A stretch of DNA of 9,535 nucleotides from Pseudomonadota bacterium (GTDB lineage: Bacteria; Pseudomonadota; Gammaproteobacteria; Xanthomonadales; Xanthomonadaceae): NCBI GenBank assembly GCA_023457475.1, contig JAEWLO010000483.1, forward strand, positions 1 through 9,535. The letters run 5' to 3'. Of this stretch, positions 1-8,106 are shown in pieces; position 1 is the first letter of the stretch, and every line of letters begins with the position of its first letter. The position numbers were made by a program, and so were the translations under genes. The notes beneath the pieces are model-generated. The model worked only from the letters and a program-made list of their open reading frames with translations, had not been told where the DNA came from and searched no databases.

Positions 1-914
1 CGTTCGACGTGGTCTCCAACCCCGAGTTCCTCAAGGAAGGTGACGCGGTCGCCGATTGCATGCGGCCGGACCGCATCGTCGTCGGTGCGTCCAATCCCGA
101 GGCGGTGGCGCTGATGCGTCGCCTGTACGCACCGTTCAACCGCAACCACGACCGCGTGGTGGAAATGGACGTGCGTTCGGCCGAACTGACCAAATACGCC
201 GCCAATGCGATGCTGGCCACCAAGATTTCGTTCATGAACGAAATCGCCAACATCGCCGAACGTGTCGGTGCCGACATCGAGCAGGTCCGCCAGGGCATCG
301 GCTCGGACCCGCGCATCGGCTGGCATTTCATCTATCCCGGTGCCGGCTACGGCGGCTCATGCTTCCCCAAGGACGTGCAGGCCCTGGCCCGTACCGCCCA
401 GCAGCATGGCCACGAACCGAAACTGCTGAACGCGGTGGAAGCGGTGAACGAAGCCCAGAAGGGGCATCTGTTCGAGCTCATCCAGCGCCATTACGACCGG
501 GGCGAGGACGAGGGCGTTCGCGGCAAGACGTTTGCCGTGTGGGGCCTGGCCTTCAAGCCCAACACCGACGACATGCGTGAGGCCTCCAGCCGTCGCCTGC
601 TGGCGCAGCTGTGGGAGGGCGGTGCGACCGTTCGTGTCTACGACCCGGAAGCCAGCCACGAGGCGCGCCGCATTTTCGGCGAGCGCGCGGACCTGGTGTA
701 CTGCGACAGCGCCAGCGCGGCACTCGAGGGGGCCGATGCGCTGGTCGTGGTGACCGAATGGAAACAGTTCCGCAGCCCGGACTTCGCCATGCTGCGCGAG
801 ACATTGAAGGACGCGGTGGTGTTCGACGGCCGCAATCTGTACGACCCGCAGGACATCGAAGCGGCGGGGGTCGCTTACTACGGCATCGGCCGGGGGCGAT
901 CCCTGCATGCATGA
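1..914 (+). CDS. ugd: UDP-glucose 6-dehydrogenase, C-terminal part (5' end outside window)
   Basis: Oxidises UDP-glucose to UDP-glucuronate with two NAD+, in the cytoplasm, supplying precursor for exopolysaccharide or lipid A modification. The frame is open from base 3, and the reading FDVVSNPEFLKEG at the edge is an internal Ugd motif, so the gene enters from the left and the GTG at base 9 is not its start. About 303 residues are visible of a usual ~450; most of the N-terminal NAD-binding Rossmann domain is missing. Visible are the central helical domain (AELTKYAANAM, with the conserved Lys and Asn), the catalytic cysteine in GYGGSCFPKD (codon 360-362), and the C-terminal UDP-binding domain (FAVWGLAFKPNTDDMREA). 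The TGA stop lies inside the start of slyX. No frameshift is seen. The identity is firm; which polysaccharide it serves cannot be told from here. Confidence 0.95.
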   Translation, partial: FDVVSNPEFLKEGDAVADCMRPDRIVVGASNPEAVALMRRLYAPFNRNHDRVVEMDVRSAELTKYAANAMLATKISFMNEIANIAERVGADIEQVRQGIGSDPRIGWHFIYPGAGYGGSCFPKDVQALARTAQQHGHEPKLLNAVEAVNEAQKGHLFELIQRHYDRGEDEGVRGKTFAVWGLAFKPNTDDMREASSRRLLAQLWEGGATVRVYDPEASHEARRIFGERADLVYCDSASAALEGADALVVVTEWKQFRSPDFAMLRETLKDAVVFDGRNLYDPQDIEAAGVAYYGIGRGRSLHA

Positions 915-1146
915 GCCGGCACTCACCGCACGCGAACAGGCGCTGGAAGCGCGCCTGATCGAACTGGAAATGCGCGTTTCCTTCCAGGAGCAGGCGCTGG
1001 CCGAGCTGAGCGAAGCACTGGCCGACGCCCGCATGGAAGGCAACCGCAACGCCGACCTTACCCGGCAGTTGCTGGAAGACCTCAGCAAGGTCCGCAACGC
1101 GCTGGATTCCGATCCGGGCGAAGAACCGCCGCCCCCGCACTACTGA
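907..1146 (+). CDS. slyX: SlyX family protein
   Basis: A small 79-residue protein of the SlyX family, whose biochemical role is not established. Family members are short coiled coils. The sequence fits: residues 8-60 form an acidic, Leu/Ala/Glu-rich helix with heptad-like spacing (EARLIELEMRVSFQEQALAELSEAL), matching the SlyX pattern ARI-ELE-R-aFQE-tie-L. The tail ends in a short proline run (PPPPHY), as is common in the family. The ATG at 907 overlaps the last 8 bases of ugd in another frame, and a G-rich stretch (GGGGGCG, about 892-898) just upstream can serve as ribosome binding site, so translation is probably coupled to ugd. A second ATG at 911 is in a different frame. The DUF2058 gene follows after 13 bp. 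The assignment rests on sequence pattern and length. Confidence 0.88.
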   Translation: MHEPALTAREQALEARLIELEMRVSFQEQALAELSEALADARMEGNRNADLTRQLLEDLSKVRNALDSDPGEEPPPPHY

Positions 1147-1159
1147 TCGACCCGACATC

Positions 1160-1861
1160 ATGAGCGATACCCTCCGCGACCAGCTGCTGGGCCTGGGCTT
1201 CAAGTCCGCGCCCCAGCCCGAACGCAAACCCGAGCGCAAGCCCGACGCCCGCCGCGATGGTCGTCCGGGCAACAAGCCGCACGGTGCGCGCCCCACCGGC
1301 AAGCCCGGCGAAGGCGGCCGGCCGCCGCGCGCGGCCGCCGCCCGTCGCGCACCGCACGGCAAGGGCCGCCCGCAGGGCAACGGACCTCGCCCCGGCCAGG
1401 GCCAGAATGCCGGGCAGGGGAAGCCGCGCTCGCGCGAGGATATCGACCTCGCCAAGGCCTATGCGATCCGCGCGCAGAAGGAAAAGGACGACCGCATCGA
1501 GGCTGAACGCCTGAAGCAGGAAGAGGCGCGCGTGCGCCGCGAGGCCAAGGCGAAGCTGGATGAGCTGCTGAAGGACAAGAGCCTGAACGTGGAAGCCGCG
1601 GAGATCGCCCGGCATTTCCCGTATGGCGGCAAGATCAAGCGCATCTACGTGACCGCTGACCAGCTGCGCCAGCTCAATGCCGGCGAGCTGGGGGTGGTGC
1701 AGAGCAACGGGCGCTATCTGCTGGTGACGGCAGCGGTGCTGGATGAAGCCGAAGCCGTGTTCGCGCCGGCCGTGGCCCTGCGCGTGGACCCGAATGCGCC
1801 GGTCGAGGACGATCCGTATTCGGATCCGGCGTACCAGGTGCCGGACGACCTGGTCTGGTGA
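1160..1861 (+). CDS. DUF2058 family protein (YaiL-like)
   Basis: A 233-residue protein of the DUF2058 family (E. coli YaiL type), of unknown molecular function though sometimes labelled nucleoprotein- or polynucleotide-associated. The N-terminus (MSDTLRDQLLGLGF) is the typical family opening. Residues about 17-92 are a low-complexity, strongly basic Lys/Arg/Pro/Gly region with repeated KP, RP and GK units, predicted disordered. Residues 93-145 are a charged helix (DIDLAKAYAIRAQKEKDDR), probably coiled coil. Residues 150-200 form the conserved C-terminal domain (FPYGGKIKRIYVT, then GRYLLVTAAVLDEAEAVF). The last 25 residues are acidic. Basic N-terminus plus acidic tail fits a nucleic-acid-associated protein, but that is inference. 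Only 13 bp separate it from slyX and no strong Shine-Dalgarno is visible, so it may depend on upstream translation. It ends the rightward unit and converges on the MFS gene. Confidence 0.88.
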   Translation: MSDTLRDQLLGLGFKSAPQPERKPERKPDARRDGRPGNKPHGARPTGKPGEGGRPPRAAAARRAPHGKGRPQGNGPRPGQGQNAGQGKPRSREDIDLAKAYAIRAQKEKDDRIEAERLKQEEARVRREAKAKLDELLKDKSLNVEAAEIARHFPYGGKIKRIYVTADQLRQLNAGELGVVQSNGRYLLVTAAVLDEAEAVFAPAVALRVDPNAPVEDDPYSDPAYQVPDDLVW

Positions 1862-1862
1862 T

Positions 1863-1884
1863 GTAGGGCCGGGCTCTGCCCGGC
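1863..1884 (+). repeat. GTAG-headed palindrome (REP/SMAG-like), copy A
   Basis: GTAG at 1863-1866 is followed by a perfect 7-bp stem, GCCGGGC (1868-1874) and GCCCGGC (1878-1884), with loop TCT. A GTAG head plus a short GC-rich hairpin is the layout of Stenotrophomonas SMAG/REP repeats. It begins 2 bp after the DUF2058 stop, so its transcript hairpin could protect the 3' end; there is no T tract, so it is not a classical terminator. The 17-base hairpin is identical to the copy at 3222-3238. Confidence 0.75.
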
Positions 1885-1910
1885 GTTACCGGCCCGTCCA
1901 ATGTTCCGAG

Positions 1911-1956
1911 GACACGCATGGCGTGTACCTACGCGTAGTGACGCGCCATGCGCGTC
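1911..1956. repeat. Inverted pair of GTAG-headed palindromes (REPIN-like), copies B and C
   Basis: Two hairpin elements face each other head to head. The left one, read on the - strand, has GTAG at 1929-1932 and a 6-bp stem, ACACGC (1912-1917) with GCGTGT (1921-1926). The right one, on the + strand, has GTAG at 1935-1938 and a perfect 7-bp stem, GACGCGC (1940-1946) with GCGCGTC (1950-1956), loop CAT. The heads join as the perfect palindrome CTACGCGTAG (1929-1938). The stems differ in sequence between the two halves but remain paired within each. This arrangement matches REP doublets of the kind mobilised by RAYT transposases; no such gene is in the window. Confidence 0.75.
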
Positions 1957-1979
1957 TCCCCCCAAATACCCGATCCCCG

Positions 1980-2001
1980 GTAGCGCCGGCCGTTGGCCGG
2001 C
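1980..2001 (+). repeat. GTAG-headed palindrome (REP/SMAG-like), copy D
   Basis: GTAG at 1980-1983, then a perfect 7-bp stem, GCCGGCC (1985-1991) and GGCCGGC (1995-2001), loop GTT. It stops 2 bp before the stop codon of the convergent MFS gene (stop at 2004-2006), so it would form the very 3' end of that transcript on the other strand. No T tract follows in either direction. It is the fourth hairpin within 142 bp. Confidence 0.72.
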
Positions 2002-2003
2002 CC

Positions 2004-3206
2004 TCAGTCACCCAACCGCGTCCGCCCGGCCCGAATCAACGGCAGGCTGATCGCAAAGAAACACAACACCGCCCCGAGGGCCGCAAACCCGGCCCCCGCC
2101 AGAAACGCCGTCCGCCCCTGGTCGATGTTCCACAGCTGCCCGGCGATCAACGCGCCCAGCACGCCGCCGACACCCGAAGAGAACCCATACAGCAATCCTT
2201 GCCCATGCCCGTTGAGCCGGCCGGGGAAGTACGTCGCCAACATCTGCATGGCCGCCGCGAAGAACGCCGCGAAGCCCAACGCATGCGCGGTCTGCACCAC
2301 CAGCATCACGGCCAGGTGCTGAGGGAACAGCGCGGTCACCGTCCAGCGCACGGCCGAGCTCAGCAGGGCGATCAGCAGCATCCAGCTCGCGTCGTAGCGA
2401 CGGAAGAAACGTCCGATGGTGAAGAACACCGCCACCTCGAACACCACGCCGATCGTCCACAACAGGCCGAGCGTCGAGGTCGCGTAGCCGAACTGGTCCA
2501 TGTACACCGAGAAGAATGTGTAATACGGCCCGAAGGACAGCTGCTCCATGAACGCGGCAAGGAAGAACGCCGCCACCGCCGGCTTGCGCACGATCGCCCA
2601 GAAACCGCTGGCATCCCCCTCGGTCCTGTGGAAGCTGCGCGCATAACGGTTGGCGAACGCCGAGGCCACCAGCAGCGCGAACAGCGGCAGCATCAGCCAC
2701 GGCAGCAGGTGCGCCTTCCCGTCACCGCCCTTGCCATCGATCAGCCAGCCGAACCCCATCACCACCGCGATGAAGCCGAGTGAGCCCCAGACCCGGATCA
2801 GGCCATAGCGGTGGCTGTCGCTGCCCAGGTGGGTGAGGGTGATCGACTCGAACTGCGGCATCACCGCGTTGTAGAAGAAGCAGAACACCACCATCGCCGG
2901 ATACATCCAGCCATGCGGCAGCGGCAGCAGGAACGCGCAGAACGTGAGAAGGGTGAGCACGCAGCCCAGCCGCAGCCAGCGGATCGGGTGCGGCGATGCG
3001 GCGGCGATCGACGTCCAGGTAGTCGGCGCGACGATGCGCGTGGCATACCAGATCCCCATCATCACGCTGATGGCGGTCACGCTCATGCCGCGCGCGGTCA
3101 GGAACAGCGACCAGTACGGGGTAAAGGCACCCAGTGCCGCGTAGTAGAACAGGTAGAACGAGGAAAGGCGGGCCGCCGGAACGGCCTCACGCATGTCGGT
3201 AGTCAT
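2004..3206 (-). CDS. MFS transporter, HcaT-like (phenylpropionate permease type)
   Basis: A 400-residue inner-membrane transporter of the major facilitator superfamily with about 12 hydrophobic segments (roughly 14-36, 42-62, 77-97, 100-120, 137-157, 166-186, 209-229, 243-265, 274-294, 297-322, 338-360, 366-391). The loop after TM4 carries RYGLIRVWGSLGF (134-146), which resembles DYGKVRLWGSVAF of E. coli HcaT, and VVFEVAVFF and the FRR loop (254-270) also align with HcaT. The substrate cannot be read from sequence; relatives of the HcaT/LacY/NupG branch carry aromatic acids, sugars or nucleosides with protons. It lies 38 bp downstream of metH on the same strand, so it may be read through from the methionine operon. 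The start at 3206 has no clear Shine-Dalgarno; Met5 (3192-3194) is an alternative. Family call is firm, function is not. Confidence 0.88.
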   Translation of the reverse strand: MTTDMREAVPAARLSSFYLFYYAALGAFTPYWSLFLTARGMSVTAISVMMGIWYATRIVAPTTWTSIAAASPHPIRWLRLGCVLTLLTFCAFLLPLPHGWMYPAMVVFCFFYNAVMPQFESITLTHLGSDSHRYGLIRVWGSLGFIAVVMGFGWLIDGKGGDGKAHLLPWLMLPLFALLVASAFANRYARSFHRTEGDASGFWAIVRKPAVAAFFLAAFMEQLSFGPYYTFFSVYMDQFGYATSTLGLLWTIGVVFEVAVFFTIGRFFRRYDASWMLLIALLSSAVRWTVTALFPQHLAVMLVVQTAHALGFAAFFAAAMQMLATYFPGRLNGHGQGLLYGFSSGVGGVLGALIAGQLWNIDQGRTAFLAGAGFAALGAVLCFFAISLPLIRAGRTRLGD

Positions 3207-3216
3207 GTAGGTTCAC

Positions 3217-3238
3217 GTAACGCCGGGCTCTGCCCGGC
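3217..3238 (+). repeat. REP/SMAG-like palindrome with GTAA head, between metH and the MFS gene
   Basis: GTAA (3217-3220) precedes a perfect 7-bp stem, GCCGGGC (3222-3228) and GCCCGGC (3232-3238), loop TCT. The 17-base hairpin is identical to the one at 1868-1884 and lies in the same orientation. It sits 6 bp past the tandem TGA stops of metH part 2 and 10 bp before the MFS start codon. In the leftward transcript it would form a hairpin between the two genes. No T tract follows on the - strand, so it is more likely an RNA-stability or attenuation point than a full terminator. Confidence 0.68.
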
Positions 3239-3244
3239 ACCTCA

Positions 3245-5928
<2,684 letters not shown>

Positions 5929-5932
<4 letters not shown>

Positions 5933-7020
5933 GCGGCCTGCTCCTGCACGCCGGGAAGCGCGCGTGGGGGAACGTCGGCCACCGCCCGGGCGATCGCACG
6001 GATGTGGTCCGGGGTCGATCCGCAGCAGCCCCCGACGAGATTGAGCAGCCCATCCTGCGCGAAGCCGCGCAGCGTGGCGGCCATTTCCTCCGGCGTTTCG
6101 TCGTACTCGCCGAAGGCGTTGGGCAGGCCGGCGTTGGGGTGGGCACTGATGTAGCAGTCGGCGACCTGGCCCAGTGTTTCCACGTGAGGACGCATCGCGT
6201 CTGCACCCAGCGCGCAGTTCAGCCCGATCGACAGCGGCCGTGCATGCGCCAGCGACGCATGGAAGGCATCGGCGGTCTGCCCGGAGAGGGTGCGGCCGGA
6301 GGCATCGGTGATGGTGCCGGAAATCATGATGGGCAGGCGCGCCCCGCGGTCGTCGAACGCCTCCTCGATCGCGAACAGGGCGGCCTTGGCATTGAGCGTA
6401 TCGAAAATCGTCTCCACCATGATCGTGTCCGCGCCCCCGTCGATGAGGCCGTCGATGGCCTCACGGTAGGTTTCGCGCAGCGCGTCGAAGCTGGTGTTGC
6501 GGAAGCCCGGGTCGTTCACGTCCGGACTGATCGACGCGGTGCGGCTGGTCGGGCCGAGCACGCCGATGACGAAGCGCGGCTTGCCCGGGGTAGTCGCCTC
6601 GATGGCGTCGCAACAGGCTCGCGCCACCGCTGCACCGGCCTTGTTGAGTTCGTAGACGAGGTGTTCCAGATGGTAGTCCGCCTGACAGACCGAGGTGGCA
6701 TTGAACGTATTGGTCTCGATCAGGTCCGCGCCGGCCTCCAGATAGGCGGTGTGGATACCGGCGATCACCTCGGGCCGGGTCAGCAGCAGCAGGTCGTTGT
6801 TGCCCTTCAGGTCATGCCCCTCGGGCGTGCCATGGTCGCAACCCGCGCCGTGCTGGTGGTCGAAGCCGCCGGCGAAGCGCTCGCCGCGGTAGTCGGCTTC
6901 TTCCAGTCCATGGCGCTGGATCATGGTGCCCATGGCACCGTCGATGATCAGAATGCGCTTGGCGAGCGCGCTTTCCAGCGCATGCACGCGTTCGGGATGC
7001 AGCCAGGGCAGGGATGACAT
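5929..7020 (-). CDS. metH: Methionine synthase, part 1: homocysteine S-methyltransferase domain
   Basis: The zinc-dependent homocysteine-binding barrel of methionine synthase as a separate 363-residue protein, equal to E. coli MetH residues 1 to about 345. It should accept the methyl group from methylcobalamin held by the part-2 protein. Seen: DGAMGTMIQ (27-35), DLKGNND (70-76), ETNTFNATS (102-110), GVLGPTSRTASISPDVNDP (153-171), and the three zinc ligands Cys269 (GLNCALGAD) and Cys332-Cys333 (GGCCGSTPDH). It differs from E. coli by about 15 extra residues at 51-69, rich in His and Gly with one Cys, between ERFA and DLKGNND. The start lies 7 bp after the sahR stop, with GAGG overlapping that stop, so translation is probably coupled. 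It ends in ATGA, sharing 4 bp with part 2. The break falls at a domain boundary, which argues for a true two-gene methionine synthase and not an artefact. Confidence 0.95.
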
Positions 7021-7027
7021 GCGAACC

Positions 7028-7957
7028 TCAGGGCTTGCTGGCGATCAGCGAAATGACTTCGAAATGCGGCGGCCGCTTCTCGCGGGTGACGGTTTCCAGG
7101 CTGGAGACGACCAACCCGGCCTTCTCGGCGAACTTGCGCAGTTCCTTGTCGCTGAAGCCCAGATTGACGTGGCCGTATGCGTCCACGGCCGCCTTGTGCT
7201 CGTGACGGGCCAGGCTGCAGAGCAGCAGGCGCCCGCCGGAGCGGAGCACGCGGGCCCCCTCGGCGACTGCCTGGGCGGGCTTGCTGGCGTAGGTCAGCGC
7301 ATGCATCAGCACGACCAGGTCGAAGCTGCGGTCCTTGAACGGCAGTGCGTGCATGTCGCCCTCGCGCACCTCGACGTTCGCCAGGCGGCGCAGGCGTTCG
7401 CTTGCAGCGGCGACAACGCGGGCGCTGGTATCGATGCAGACGTAGCGTTTGGCGTGCGGGGCGACCAGTTCCGCCAGCACGCCGTCGCCGGACGCGATGT
7501 CGAGCACGTCGCCGGTCTCGAGCAGGGGCAGGGCGGTGCGGGCCAGCGCCTCCCAGGTGCGGCCCGGGGAGTAGTGGCGTTCCATGTCGCCGGCCACGCT
7601 GTCGGCCCAGTTCTGGTCGGCGGCACGGCTGGCGAGCACGCCGGCCACGCGTTCAGCATCCTGACGCAACAGCGGATCATCGCTGCCGGTGCTCAGGGCG
7701 TGCCACAATGCACGCTGCGCCGGGTCCAGCGCGGCGTCATCGAAGCGATAGTATGCCGACACACCGGCGCGGCGATCGCGGACCAGGCCGGCTTCTTTCA
7801 GCTTGGCCAGATGGGTCGATACGCGTGGCTGCGCCAGCGTGGTGATGGCCGACAGCTCGGCCACGGTCAGTTCTTCCTGCTCCAGCAGGGTCAGCAGGCG
7901 CACGCGGGTTGCGTCGGCGAACACTTTCAGCCGGACCGACCAGTCTTCGAGATCCAT
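7028..7957 (-). CDS. sahR: SahR-type ArsR repressor fused to a SAM-methyltransferase-like domain
   Basis: A 309-residue transcription factor. Residues about 1-75 are an ArsR-type winged helix (FADATRVRLLTLLEQEELTV, then QPRVSTHLAKLKEAGLV as recognition region, then the AYYRF wing). The ELCVCDL metal-binding box of classic ArsR/SmtB sensors is missing, so metal sensing is unlikely. Residues about 140-285 are a class I SAM-dependent methyltransferase fold with motif I VLDIASGDG (151-159), the acidic strand end YVCIDTS (172-178) and EGDMHALPF (199-207). This architecture directly upstream of metH is that of SahR, described as a repressor that leaves DNA when S-adenosylhomocysteine rises, so that SAM-cycle genes are induced. 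Here it is first gene of the operon and probably regulates itself through the array at 7958-7989. Whether it has any methyltransferase activity is unknown. GGTGG lies 6 bases before the ATG. Confidence 0.82.
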   Translation of the reverse strand: MDLEDWSVRLKVFADATRVRLLTLLEQEELTVAELSAITTLAQPRVSTHLAKLKEAGLVRDRRAGVSAYYRFDDAALDPAQRALWHALSTGSDDPLLRQDAERVAGVLASRAADQNWADSVAGDMERHYSPGRTWEALARTALPLLETGDVLDIASGDGVLAELVAPHAKRYVCIDTSARVVAAASERLRRLANVEVREGDMHALPFKDRSFDLVVLMHALTYASKPAQAVAEGARVLRSGGRLLLCSLARHEHKAAVDAYGHVNLGFSDKELRKFAEKAGLVVSSLETVTREKRPPHFEVISLIASKP

Positions 7958-7989
7958 AAATATCCACCTATCGCGATATAGAGATATTT
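7958..7989 (-). promoter_or_regulatory. Nested symmetric TATC/GATA array, probable SahR operator
   Basis: A 32-bp two-fold symmetric array centred between 7973 and 7974. On the + strand the boxes are AAATATC (7958-7964), TATC (7969-7972), GC, GATA (7975-7978) and GATATTT (7983-7989). Each half has two boxes at 8-bp period with 4-base spacers of unrelated sequence (CACC and TAGA). The inner ten bases TATCGCGATA are a perfect palindrome and the outer arms are perfect 7-mers. It touches the sahR start codon, contains its Shine-Dalgarno (TCCACC on +, 7963-7968) and overlaps the proposed -10. This position fits autorepression. The link to SahR is inferred from position and architecture. Confidence 0.72.
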
Positions 7990-8015
7990 TCTCTGTTCGG
8001 GCGGGTGCGGGTCAA
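7986..8015 (-). promoter_or_regulatory. Candidate promoter of the sahR-metH operon
   Basis: On the - strand, TTGACC (8010-8015, five of six matches to the -35 consensus) is followed after 18 bp by GAAAAT (7986-7991, four of six to the -10 consensus). The start point would fall near 7978-7980, giving a leader of only about 20 bases that begins inside the palindromic array, so a bound repressor would block polymerase directly. The -10 is weak, so this is moderate support. Confidence 0.5.
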
Positions 8016-8041
8016 GTCAGCCAGCAACCACCGCCCCCCGG

Positions 8042-8047
8042 TACAAT
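8042..8047 (+). promoter_or_regulatory. Possible -10 element of the acyl-CoA dehydrogenase gene
   Basis: TACAAT matches the -10 consensus at five of six positions and lies 59 bp before the proposed GTG start. No convincing -35 hexamer is seen 16-18 bp upstream, so the promoter may be activator-dependent or elsewhere. It is the only AT-rich hexamer of this quality on the + strand of the divergent spacer. Confidence 0.35.
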
Positions 8048-8106
8048 TCGATCACCTGGCCGCGTGACGCGCGGCCATTCATATCGACATGTGCCTGGGA
8101 GGGTTT

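Noticed and set aside
1743..2783. 346-codon + strand frame running from the end of the DUF2058 gene across the palindromes into the MFS gene
   Set aside because: It crosses the end of one real gene, a repeat-filled spacer and the antisense of a 12-TM protein. Its composition is Arg/His/Gln-rich with no domain.
3217..3238. Calling the metH-MFS hairpin an intrinsic terminator
   Set aside because: No U-run follows the stem in the leftward transcript, and the hairpin matches the repeat family found elsewhere.
7958..7989. Reading the palindromic array as a riboswitch or leader hairpin
   Set aside because: The likely transcription start lies inside the array, so the RNA would lack one half. The spacing symmetry fits a DNA-binding dimer better, and no SAM or SAH riboswitch features were seen.
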